This document shows positions 34,129 through 43,000 of a stretch of DNA of 64,000 bases, piece after piece (position 1 is the first letter of the stretch; each line of letters starts with the position of its first letter). Source of the stretch: Anaerolineae bacterium (GTDB lineage Bacteria > Chloroflexota > Anaerolineae > UBA4142 > SHND01); contig JADZCJ010000140.1 of assembly GCA_020851635.1 (NCBI GenBank), forward strand, positions 213,493-277,492, written 5' to 3'. The translations under genes were made by a program, and so were the position numbers. The notes under the pieces were generated by a model. The model searched no databases. It was given only the letters and a program-made list of their open reading frames with translations, and was not told the origin of the DNA.

Positions 34129-34141
34129 CAATGTCACATTG
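34129..34141. promoter_or_regulatory. palindrome upstream of DUF3105 gene
   Basis: CAATGTCACATTG is a perfect 6-1-6 palindrome about 20 bp upstream of the ATG at 34109. It may be an operator for the DUF3105-DUF305 unit. Confidence 0.35.
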
Positions 34142-34380
34142 AACGCATGTTCTACATTTCATGTGTTTCGACCGAAACTCGGAAAATTTAGTGGCGATTT
34201 GCCCAATTTTGATAGGTCGCGATTGTGCCAAGACGCCTATTGAGCATCAAACTGACCAACAACTCGTGTAAGAAAATGGGCTCCGCGTTCCCGGCTGATC
34301 CAAAATCTGCTGCCCTTGGACAAGATGAAAGTCCAAGCCGCGAAAATCAGAACAAGTGTCCGGAATCTAACATTCTCAAG

Positions 34381-35265
34381 TTATTCAAAAGTTGAAAAAC
34401 GAATAGTGTCGAGAATAACAAGGGCGACGGCGACCGCCAAACGGTAAAAGACAAACACATCCATTGAATTGCGCTGCAAGTAATTCATCAAGAAACGAAT
34501 GGCAAGCCACCCCGTAACTGCCGCCGCCGCAAACCCTACCGGGAACAGCAACAACCCGTCCGTGGTCAAACTGCCTGCCTGAAATTCTTGAAAGACATCC
34601 CAGCCGCTCTTGAGACTTGCGCCGGCAATCAACGGCGCGCTCAACAGAAATGAAAACTTGGCCGCGTCCGCGCGTTTCAACCCGAGAAACAATCCTGCCG
34701 TCAAGGTTGCGCCCGAACGCGAAACCCCGGGGAAAATGGCAGCCGCTTGGGCAAGTCCGATGAGGAGAGCGTCGAGCCATTTCAACTGTTGCGTTGTGCG
34801 AACGTGCATTGCGAGATGGTCTGCGACATACAGTAGCGCGCCAAAAAAAGCAATGAGACCTGCCATCAAGAGCACGGCGCCGGACGATAATGCCTCGTTA
34901 GGAGCATGAAATAGTTCCTCCACGCGGCTTTCCAGGGACGCGCCCACTATGAATCCGGGGATGCTGCCCAGGACAAGCAACCACACGAGCCTGCGATTTG
35001 TGTCGTTGCCGATCTTGCGTTCGGCAATGCTTGCCACGCCCGCCCGAAATAAATCGATCCATTGCGTTCTGAAAAACCACAAAACTGCGACGAGGGTGCC
35101 GAGGTGCAATGCCACATCAAACGGCAAACTCTCCAACACCGGATCATTCCATCCCAGGAGCCAGGGTACCAGAATTAAATGGGCAGAACTTGAGATTGGA
35201 AGAAATTCAGTCAGTCCTTGCAGGATACCCAGCGCGATGGCTTGAAAGATGAGCGTCAAGTCCAT
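34381..35265 (-). CDS. uppP: undecaprenyl-diphosphatase
   Basis: A 294-residue membrane protein starting MDLTLIFQAIALGILQGLTEFLPISSSAHLIL, the UppP/BacA signature with catalytic Glu and Ser. The second half carries FPGVSRSGATLTAGLFLGLKR with the conserved Arg-Ser-Gly motif. It recycles undecaprenyl pyrophosphate for cell-wall and glycan synthesis. It lies 50 bp downstream of the true stop of the PCYCGC gene, in the same orientation. Confidence 0.93.
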   Translation of the reverse strand: MDLTLIFQAIALGILQGLTEFLPISSSAHLILVPWLLGWNDPVLESLPFDVALHLGTLVAVLWFFRTQWIDLFRAGVASIAERKIGNDTNRRLVWLLVLGSIPGFIVGASLESRVEELFHAPNEALSSGAVLLMAGLIAFFGALLYVADHLAMHVRTTQQLKWLDALLIGLAQAAAIFPGVSRSGATLTAGLFLGLKRADAAKFSFLLSAPLIAGASLKSGWDVFQEFQAGSLTTDGLLLFPVGFAAAAVTGWLAIRFLMNYLQRNSMDVFVFYRLAVAVALVILDTIRFSTFE

Positions 35266-35316
35266 TTAATCTTGCTCGGGTTGCCTGTGTATTGGCGTTT
35301 CATCTTTCTTTCACTC

Positions 35317-35781
35317 CTATGGGGTCACGGTTTCTGTATTCGTTGGCTCTCCGAAACGGCTATAGTAGCCGTCAATGTAAGCGCGAATCTCGGCCAGAGA
35401 CTTGCCCTCTTGCAACATTCGCATCGTGTCACGCACGATATCTACACAGATGCTTCAGCCCAATCCCATCTCGTCCCATTCCACCGTCCCATCGGGATTC
35501 ACCTCTCGGACAAAACAATCTTTGACACTCTTGTGTGGCGCCTCACCGCTGTGACCGGCACCACAGCCGCAATAACACGGAATTTTTTGGAGCGTCTCTT
35601 GATTAGCGAGCGCAAACTGATACGCTTCGCGCACGTTCACAGGTGCGTTTTGCATTGCGACTGGCAAAGCAGACACCAGCGCAAGTTTTAACTTGTTCGG
35701 CGCTGTGCCTCCTCCGCACCCACCGAGCCAGGGCACCAGCGCGAGGAAGAGCAAGACGAATGCTGTCACTTGTTTCGTCAT
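35317..35781 (-). CDS. PCYCGC-motif lipoprotein, probable selenoprotein (in-frame TGA at 35455-35457)
   Basis: The ATG at 35781 follows AAAAGGAG. The protein has a lipoprotein signal (lipobox LGGC, Cys22) and the family motif KIPCYCGCGAGHSGEAPHKSVKDCF. At residue 109 an in-frame TGA occurs in DEMGLG-[TGA]-SICVDIV. Translation through it gives VRDTMRMLQEGKSLAEIRAY and ends TNTETVTP-TAG at 35317, exactly the C-terminal helix region of the PCYCGC family, where this position is normally Cys in a CxxC pair. A hairpin with loop CGTGA starts 22 nt after the TGA. Read as selenocysteine it forms a Sec-x-x-Cys redox motif. The family's function is unknown; redox or metal handling is likely. Confidence 0.78.
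35423..35439 (-). promoter_or_regulatory. candidate bacterial SECIS hairpin of PCYCGC gene
   Basis: On the minus strand ATCGTG-CGTGA-CACGAT gives a 6-bp stem and 5-nt loop. The first loop base is nucleotide 22 after the TGA at 35455-35457. G is in the second loop position, as needed for SelB recognition. Confidence 0.6.
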
Positions 35782-35812
35782 GGTGACTCCTTTTCTACCC
35801 AAAAACCTTTTT

Positions 35813-36400
35813 CTATTGGTTACCTTCCTCAACCGGATAGCCCGCCTCGCGCCACGCGCGAAAACCCCCGCGAATCGCTTTCACATCGCTGTACCCGTTG
35901 TCCAACAAGACGCGCGCCGCACGGGCGCTTGATTCTTCAGCCGGTCAGGTACAATAGGTAAGAATCTCGGCTTGACGCGGCAAGGTTACATCGCCCGCCT
36001 CGATTTGTGCCAGGGGCAAAGAAACGGCATTCGCGATATGTCCTGCGGTATAATCGCCTTGTCCGCGGACATCAACGAAAACAGCATTCTTGACATCCCA
36101 ACTCGTTTTGGCCTCAACGACCGATAGGCGCGGCACCTCGGGATAGGGGATTCCTTCGGCATCATGCACGTCCGGGACGCTGGCGGTGCCGGTAGAACTT
36201 GGTCGCAATGCGCTAATAAGCAAAAAAGCAGCGACCGCGAGAACCAGCGCCCCGACGACCCATATCCAGACGGGAAAACGCGTGAGCCCACGCTCGACAG
36301 TCCGCTTGACCGGAGTCCCGCACTTGGTGCAAAAGCGCTCTTCTGCGCGCAGCTTGTTCCCACAATTTGTACAATGAGAGAGTACGGCTGTTCTTGACAT
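35813..36400 (-). CDS. zinc-ribbon, membrane-anchored rhodanese, probable selenoprotein (in-frame TGA at 35945-35947)
   Basis: From the ATG at 36400 (AAAGGATG upstream) the protein has a zinc ribbon (Cys10, Cys13, Cys24, Cys27), a membrane helix (VWIWVVGALVLAVAAFLLIS) and a rhodanese domain (AVFVDVRGQGDYTAGHIANA). The active site reads ILTYCT-[TGA]-PAEESSARAARVLL, and the domain then continues normally (VKAIRGGFRAWREAGYPVEE) to TAG at 35813. Relatives have YCTCP, so the TGA replaces the second Cys and would give Cys150-Thr-Sec152. A hairpin with loop CGTGC starts 22 nt after the TGA. Stopping at the TGA would delete the second half of the domain. It precedes the PCYCGC gene by 31 bp. Confidence 0.8.
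35914..35928 (-). promoter_or_regulatory. candidate bacterial SECIS hairpin of rhodanese gene
   Basis: On the minus strand GCGCC-CGTGC-GGCGC gives a 5-bp GC stem. The loop starts 22 nt after the TGA at 35945-35947, the same distance and nearly the same loop (CGTGC versus CGTGA) as in the neighbouring gene. Confidence 0.6.
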
Positions 36401-36527
36401 TTCACATCCTTTCAGATTTATGACCAACAGTACGTGTTTCTTTTAAAGTGCGCGATGGTGTATTAGAGCCGGCACACCCGCCGCGATTCAAGGGCAATGA
36501 AAAATCGCACAAAGAATGCTCAAATTC

Positions 36528-38870
36528 TCAACCCCCGTCGCGGTATCCCAACAGGCGTAACGCGTTCCCAACCACGACGAGGGTGCTGCCTTCATGAAAA
36601 ACAATCGCGATGCCCAGGCTCACGATTCCTGTTAGCGAAGTGATGATGAGAAACGCAATGACGCCGAGCGAGATTACGAGATTTTGTAGAATAATGCGCC
36701 GCGTCGCGCGCCCCAACCCTACGGCGAACGGCAACTTGGACAAATCATCACCCATTAACGCCACATCCGCCGTTTCCAATGCAACATCCGTGCCCGCACC
36801 GCCCATCGCGATCCCGACGGTCGCGTTCGCCAATGCCGGCGCATCATTCACACCGTCACCCACCATGCCGACTTGCTCGTACTCTTGAATGAGCTCACGA
36901 ATCACTGTCAATTTATCTTCAGGCAATAAATCCGCGCGTACATCGGTTAGCCCTACGGTTTTCGCAATTGCATCAGCGACACGCTGGTTATCGCCGGTGA
37001 GCATGATGGTATGTTCGATACCGCGCGCTCTCAATTCGCGCATCGTCTCTTTTGCTTCTGGCCGTAACACATCCGCAACGCCCAACGCGCCGATCAGTCT
37101 GCGTTCCGCCGCGACCAGAATGATTGTCTTGCCGGATACCTGCAGTGCCTCAATTTGTTTCGCTGCTGCATCCGACATCGAAATGTTGTTTTCTTGCAGC
37201 AACTTGAAATTGCCAATGAGCAGCGCGCGTCCTTCAACCTTCGCCTGTAATCCTTTGCCGGTGATGGATTCAACATCGCTCGCTTCAGGCAGCGCGAGCT
37301 TTTTGTTTTGTGCCGCACGTACAACCGCTTGTGCCAGGGGATGGGCAGAACGGCTTTCGGCAGAGGCGGTCAAACGTAAGAGTTCGTCTTGCGACATTTT
37401 TCCATCAAAGACAAGAATGTCAGTGACTTCGGGTCGACCGTGAGTAATCGTCCCGGTTTTGTCGAACGCAATCGCCTTCAGGCGACCGAGATTTTCCAGA
37501 TGCACGCCACCCTTGACCAGAACGCCGTTGCGCGCCGCTTGTGCAACGCCTGCAAGAATTGACGCGGGCGTTCCCAACGCCAGCGCACAGGGTGACGCAG
37601 CGACGAGCAGCGTCATGGCGCGCAGAAACGATTCTTGAAAGGGCACCCCCAGGAAAGGCGGAACAACAATGACAAGCGCAGTCACACCCAGCACCGCAGG
37701 CACAAACACGCGTTCAAATTTTTCCACGGTCTGCTGTGTCGGCGATTTTTGCGTTTGCGCCTCTTCGACCAACTTCATTACACGCGCGAGTGTGCTGTCC
37801 TGCGCAAGTCGCGTCACGCGCACGTCGAGCGCGCCTTCGCCATTCACGGACCCTGCAAAGACCTGGGCGCCCGGTTCTTTTTCCACCGGCACGGATTCAC
37901 CCGTAACCGGCGCTTGATTTACGGCAGACGCGCCGGTTACCACGATGCCGTCAACCGGGACGCGCACGCCGGGACGCACGATCACCACATCCTCGAGAAG
38001 CAGCTCTTCGACCGGCAGTTCGATTTCTTTACCATCGCGTTTCACCAACGCAGTTTTTGGAGCGAGGTCAGCCAGGGCGCGCACCGCCGCGCGGGCGCGG
38101 TCCAATGCGCGTTCTTCGAGCGCGTGACCCAGCGAAAACAAAAACAGGAGCAGCGCGCCCTCGAAAAAATTTCCAATCAACGCCGCTCCGATAGCAGCGG
38201 TCACCATCAACAAATCGGTGTCGAAATGGCGCTCGCGCAGTGCGTGAATGGCGTGCCGCGAGATATCCAGCCCGCCAAAAAAATAGGCGCCAACGAACAA
38301 GACCGTGGCGGCCAGAGTGGGCAGCCCGAAAAATGTCTCGCCAACCCATCCGATGAGCACCAATGCCCCTGCCGTCAAACTGAAAATGATCTCACGGTTT
38401 TCCTGATAAAAGTTTTTCAGTCCTTCGGCGGGAATCGTATAGCCCAACCCGCGCAGGCGTTTGTCAATCGCGCCCCGATTGATCTTTTGTGAATCGTATT
38501 CAACGCGCATTCGTTGCGCAGGATAATTAACCGTGACATTCATCACGCCGTCCATACGCCCGACGCTGTGTTCGATCACTCGCGCACAATCGGAACAGTC
38601 CATCCCTTCGATCGGAATGAGTTCGTGGTGATAGCGTTTCACGATCTCGGCGCCCGCCCGTTTTGCTATTTGTTCCACGTCGTTCAGCGACACGAGATCG
38701 GCGTCATAGTGCACACACAACTGCGCGGGAGTGCGGTCTGTTTCAATGTGTGCGTTGGCAATGCCGCGCTTGCCTGCCAGCGCGGTTTGCAGCCGCGCGA
38801 TACATTGATCCTGCAGATCTTGCACGTTGGGCAAGAGAATCGGAAGATCAAGTTCAAGCGTGCGTTCCAT
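36528..38870 (-). CDS. P1B-4-type heavy-metal P-type ATPase
   Basis: The ATG at 38870 follows GGAGG. Residues 1-75 are a degenerate HMA-like domain and 85-150 a second one with GMDCSDC (CxxC). The ATPase core has TGES, the phosphorylation motif DKTGT and GDGVNDAPAL. In the metal-binding helices the CPx position reads ASPCALALG (SPC), and the last helices hold FHEGSTLVVVGNALRLL. SPC plus HEG(S/G)T defines subgroup P1B-4 (CoaT/CtpD/PfeT; Co, Zn, Ni or Fe export). It overlaps the upstream membrane-protein gene by 17 bp and leads into the two selenoprotein candidates. Confidence 0.9.
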   Translation of the reverse strand: MERTLELDLPILLPNVQDLQDQCIARLQTALAGKRGIANAHIETDRTPAQLCVHYDADLVSLNDVEQIAKRAGAEIVKRYHHELIPIEGMDCSDCARVIEHSVGRMDGVMNVTVNYPAQRMRVEYDSQKINRGAIDKRLRGLGYTIPAEGLKNFYQENREIIFSLTAGALVLIGWVGETFFGLPTLAATVLFVGAYFFGGLDISRHAIHALRERHFDTDLLMVTAAIGAALIGNFFEGALLLFLFSLGHALEERALDRARAAVRALADLAPKTALVKRDGKEIELPVEELLLEDVVIVRPGVRVPVDGIVVTGASAVNQAPVTGESVPVEKEPGAQVFAGSVNGEGALDVRVTRLAQDSTLARVMKLVEEAQTQKSPTQQTVEKFERVFVPAVLGVTALVIVVPPFLGVPFQESFLRAMTLLVAASPCALALGTPASILAGVAQAARNGVLVKGGVHLENLGRLKAIAFDKTGTITHGRPEVTDILVFDGKMSQDELLRLTASAESRSAHPLAQAVVRAAQNKKLALPEASDVESITGKGLQAKVEGRALLIGNFKLLQENNISMSDAAAKQIEALQVSGKTIILVAAERRLIGALGVADVLRPEAKETMRELRARGIEHTIMLTGDNQRVADAIAKTVGLTDVRADLLPEDKLTVIRELIQEYEQVGMVGDGVNDAPALANATVGIAMGGAGTDVALETADVALMGDDLSKLPFAVGLGRATRRIILQNLVISLGVIAFLIITSLTGIVSLGIAIVFHEGSTLVVVGNALRLLGYRDGG

Positions 38871-39411
38871 CAAGCGGTTTCCTCCATTGCCTTGCGACAA
38901 GTTGCGCGAGCCCCAACAGCACAAAGCCCATCAACACGAGATTGACGCCAATGCTTAAAAAGACGATTACGTTGGAAAACATGTTGTGCGTATGCGGCGG
39001 GACGCCGTCGTTCAAACCCAGCATGCCGGCAAACAGAGACAGCATGCCTAGCCCGTTCATGTCGCCGATGGATATGCCTATACCGTTCAAAAAATTGGGC
39101 AGTAGTTGCGAGCCGCGAAAATCGCCGAGCAGGTGACGCACATGATTCAAACCTGCACCGTAAAATGCCTGGATAGCATAGGCAGACAGGATGAGGAATC
39201 CGGGCAGCAGGCTACGGCGCGCGAGCCATAAGCCAAAGGGCGGCACAATGCCGTACAACAATATGCAGCCAAGCAAAAATTCTGCCGTCGTGATGCCGTA
39301 CCATGCCGCTTCGTTGACGACCAACGCGTCGTCCAGAATGTGAAGCGTGAGCAGCACAAAGCTCGCGCCGAAAAGAATGGTGATGCGTTTTGAGAAAAGG
39401 GGAAAGGGCAA
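38854..39411 (-). CDS. polytopic membrane protein coupled to the metal ATPase
   Basis: The TTG at 39411, preceded by GGAGG, is the likely start; a TTG at 39441 has none. About five membrane helices are present, with polar loops YGAGLNHVRHLLGDFRGSQLLPNFLNG, GDMNGLG and DGVPPHTHNMFSNV. The His and Asn residues may bind a metal or lipid. No family recognised. The end overlaps the start of the P1B-4 ATPase, so they are translationally coupled. Confidence 0.7.
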   Translation of the reverse strand: MPFPLFSKRITILFGASFVLLTLHILDDALVVNEAAWYGITTAEFLLGCILLYGIVPPFGLWLARRSLLPGFLILSAYAIQAFYGAGLNHVRHLLGDFRGSQLLPNFLNGIGISIGDMNGLGMLSLFAGMLGLNDGVPPHTHNMFSNVIVFLSIGVNLVLMGFVLLGLAQLVARQWRKPLDGTHA

Positions 39412-39508
39412 AAGAAAAACCTCCGAGACGCGTAAATCCAAAAAGACGCACGACGACAGAGGTCAAGCGTCAAGAACGCATGTCTGATTGACACACGCAA
39501 CCGGTGGA

Positions 39509-39808
39509 TTACGCGAACCGCGGAGGTTGTATGGGAGAGAGTCGGACGTCGCGCAACGGTAGAAGAGTTGTGCGCGCGAAAAGAGTGGTGATGAGGGCGG
39601 CGCAGGCAACCAGCGCCATCACGCCTGTCACGAATAGCTCAGGGAAGGTGTTCGTTGCGTGGGCGAGGTGCTGTGCCAATGTTTCGCCTTGTCCAGCCTG
39701 GCACGCATTGTTATGTGTGCCAAGAATCAAGGTACAGGACGAACCAATGCCAATCACAGATGTGAAGACGATGATGAGAATAAGAGCAAAAAACAAGATT
39801 CGAAGCAT
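39509..39808 (-). CDS. small membrane protein at head of metal ATPase operon
   Basis: About 100 residues with two hydrophobic segments (MLRILFFALILIIVFTSVIGIG and LFVTGVMALVACAALITTLFA), two Cys in the outer loop (SCTLILGTHNNACQAGQGE) and HLAHAT. No family recognised. The ATG at 39808 is used because the TTG at 39823 has no better signal. It lies 98 bp upstream of the next gene's likely start, same strand. Confidence 0.55.
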   Translation of the reverse strand: MLRILFFALILIIVFTSVIGIGSSCTLILGTHNNACQAGQGETLAQHLAHATNTFPELFVTGVMALVACAALITTLFARTTLLPLRDVRLSPIQPPRFA

Positions 39809-40003
39809 TTGAAATCCACGCAAATTGAAATGAGCGGGAGCCGCTTATTTCATGGCGAGGTGGATTCTAATCGTTTTCCACACACCGTCAAATCGGCAAA
39901 AAGGTCTCTGGTTTGAATTCTTTTTTGAAGAATTTACGTCCGCGCAACCGCCTGAATTTGTATCACTCCGGATCCGAAATTTCCGCTATAATTCGAGGAA
40001 CCT

Positions 40004-43000
40004 ATGAGTGATTCTTCCTCCCCTCCCCAAGATTCTCCGCCCGCACTTCCCGACGCACAGGAACCCGGGACCCGCGCGGAAATTAATATTGGCGAAAACG
40101 CGAATGTCAAACAAGCCGCTGCGGGCGAGAGCATCACTCAAACTTACATTGAACGGCAGGAGATCTTTGAGAGCGAGCGCCGTACGGACGTTCACGGTTT
40201 GGAAAATCCGTATCTCGGCCTCAAGAGTTTTACCTATGCCGACCACCAAAAATACGCGGGGCGTGAAGCACTGATCGGTGAAACCGTTGCGAAAATGACC
40301 GCGCCGGGGTTGCCCCTTTCGCTTTTGTTTGTAACGGGGGCGAGTGGCAGCGGCAAATCCTCCTTTGCACAAGCAGGCCTCATTCCTGCGCTTGAATCAC
40401 ATTTCAGAAAATTCACAGTTGAACACGCGGTGATGCGTCCCACTGCGGATCCGCTTGCCGCATTCGCCGATGCGTTGACGCGGCAGTTGGGACTAGCAGC
40501 ATTCGACCCTCCGTTTCTTGACAATTCTGAAACTTCAGGGGCTAGCTTGGCTGACTCTCTCACAAATCGCACACCGGCCACGCAGATTAATCTCCTTGTC
40601 ATTGACCAATTTGAAGAATTCTTTACCCAATCGCCTGCAGTGGCGCGCGATACCTTTTTCGCGTTCCTCTCCGATCTGCCTCCATTCGCAAAAACGCGCT
40701 CTCACATCATCGCTACCATGCGCGCAGATTACTTGCCTGAATTGTTCAATCATCCAACTCTTTATGAAGTTGCCAAACGGGGCGTGGATTTGCGCGTGAT
40801 GAGTGAGGAAGAACTGCGCGCCGCGATTCAACAGCCGCTTTTTGTGTCGCGGTATGCGGATGACAAGAGATTTGAACCGGCGCTTGTGAATCAACTGGCA
40901 AAGGACGCGGCGCAGGATGCCGCGTATTTGCCTCTGCTCCAGGTGACGCTCCAGGAAATCTGGCGCAAAGGTTCCCTCACACTTGGCACGTATAGCAATC
41001 TGACGGAAGCGATTCAACAGCGCGCGGATCAGGTGTTGGACTATCGCGATTTTGACCAGGTGACGCCCACCGTGCGACGCACCGACGCCGAAAAAACAGC
41101 ACTGCTGAATCTCATGCTCGATCTAGTTGATGTTTCGCTGGACGATGACGCCCGCCGCGATGTGCGCCGCCAACGCACAAAGGCGGAACTCGTCCGAGTC
41201 GATCCCAATCGTCTGCAACTGATTCAGCAGTTGTCGGACGCGCGTTTGTTGAGCGTGCAGGTTCCTCCCCAGACGAGCCGGGAGATGGGCGCGGACGACA
41301 ACGCGCAGAGTCGGGTGGACTTGATTCACGAGTCGCTGTTGACCAATTGGGCGCGCTTGCGGCAAGCGATTGCCGAGCGGCGCGAACAATTGAAACAGCG
41401 CGGGCGCTTTGAACAGGCGCTCGATGATTGGCTTGACAACGCACGCTCGGCGGACTATTTGCTGGAAGGGGTCCGGTTGGAACAAGCCCGCGTGTTGAAA
41501 CGCGAGAATGACGTTGCGCTGCAAAAGCAGGACGCCCAAGAATTCCTGGACGCAAGCATACGTCAAGCGGAAGCGGAACAAAAACGCGAGCTGGACGAGG
41601 AGCGCCGGCGCGCTCGCAGGCTTCGCGTGATTGCCCTCATCGCTTCGGGGTTATTTCTTCTGGCCTTGGCCGCCTCTGTCTTTGCGTTTCAACAACAGAA
41701 CGTGGCAATGGAACAGGCCGTCATCGCGATTGATGCAAATGAGACCGCCCAGGCGGAAGCGGAAAAACGCGGGACCGCAGAAGCGGATGCGTTGGGCCAA
41801 GCTAATGCGGCAAATCAGGCGAATGCGACAGCCCAAGCGGAACGGAGGATTGCGCGGTCTCGCGAACTCGCCGCCGTTGCCCTGAATCAATTCCAGACCT
41901 ATCCCGAATACGCGCTTTTGCTTGGGATCCTTGCGAACGAGTCTGCGCGAACAAACGAATCGGAAGATATTTTGCGTCGAGCCGTTTTGGCAACTCCCCT
42001 TACCCTGCGCGGGCATCTGGAAACTGTGAACGGCGCCAAGTTTTCACCCGATGGCACAAAAATTGTGACCAGAAGTTTTGGGAACACGGCAAAGGTGTGG
42101 GATGCCTTGACAGGCAGGGAGCTCGCCACCCTGGAGGGGCATACGGAGACGCTCTCAACTGCGATGTTCTCACCCGATGGCACAAAAATCGTTACGGCGA
42201 GTGCGGATGGAACAGCCAAAGTCTGGGACGCTCTTACAGGCAGCGAACTTGTCACGCTGCGAGGACATGACAATTATGTAGCGAGCGCGGTATTTTCGCC
42301 CGATGGGAAAAAGATTGCAACGGGGAGTACCGGCGACAATGCGGCAAGGGTCTGGGATGCCTTAACAGGCAAGGAAATCGCCACTCTCTCGGGACACACT
42401 GAGGGTGTGTGGCAGGTATCGTTCTCGCCGGATAGCACAAAGATTGTGACAGAAAGCGCCGATACCACCGCAAAAGTATGGAATGCTGCAACCGGCAATG
42501 AGCTCTTCACGCTCCAAGGGCATAGGGATCAGCTTACAGGTGTCGCGTTCTCACACGATGGCAGCAAGATTGTAACAGCGAGTGAGGACGAATCGGCAAA
42601 GGTCTGGGATGCTGCAACCGGCAAAGACCTCCTGACGCTACAAGGGCATGCGAATCAATTGACCTCGGCCGAGTTTTCACACGACGATAGCAAGATTGTG
42701 ACCGCGAGCGAAGATCAAACGGCAAAGCTTTGGGATGTGATAACAGGCGACGAGCTCTTTACCTTGCAAGGACATACCGGCACTGTGGTAACTGCGACAT
42801 TCTCGCCCGATGACATGAAAATTGTGACTGCGGGCAGGGACGGCACAGCAAGGGTTTGGGATGCTGCCACAGGCGAGGAACTTGACACGCTGCAAGGGCA
42901 TGGAGGTGATTTGTGGAGCGCAGCGTTCTCGCCCGATGGCACGCAGATTGTGACAGCCAGCGCTGATCAATCCGCAAAAGTGTGGGATGACAGATGGCGC

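Noticed and set aside
35317..36400. TGA read as Trp (recoded genetic code)
   Set aside because: Many intact genes in the window end in TGA, including nirK and the nucleoside phosphorylase. The two exceptional TGAs are at Cys, not Trp, positions.
35317..36400. Both TGA-containing genes as simple pseudogenes
   Set aside because: Each has only this one interruption, no indels, a normal ribosome binding site and fully conserved sequence after the TGA. Two independent nonsense mutations both at redox Cys sites with matching hairpins are unlikely.
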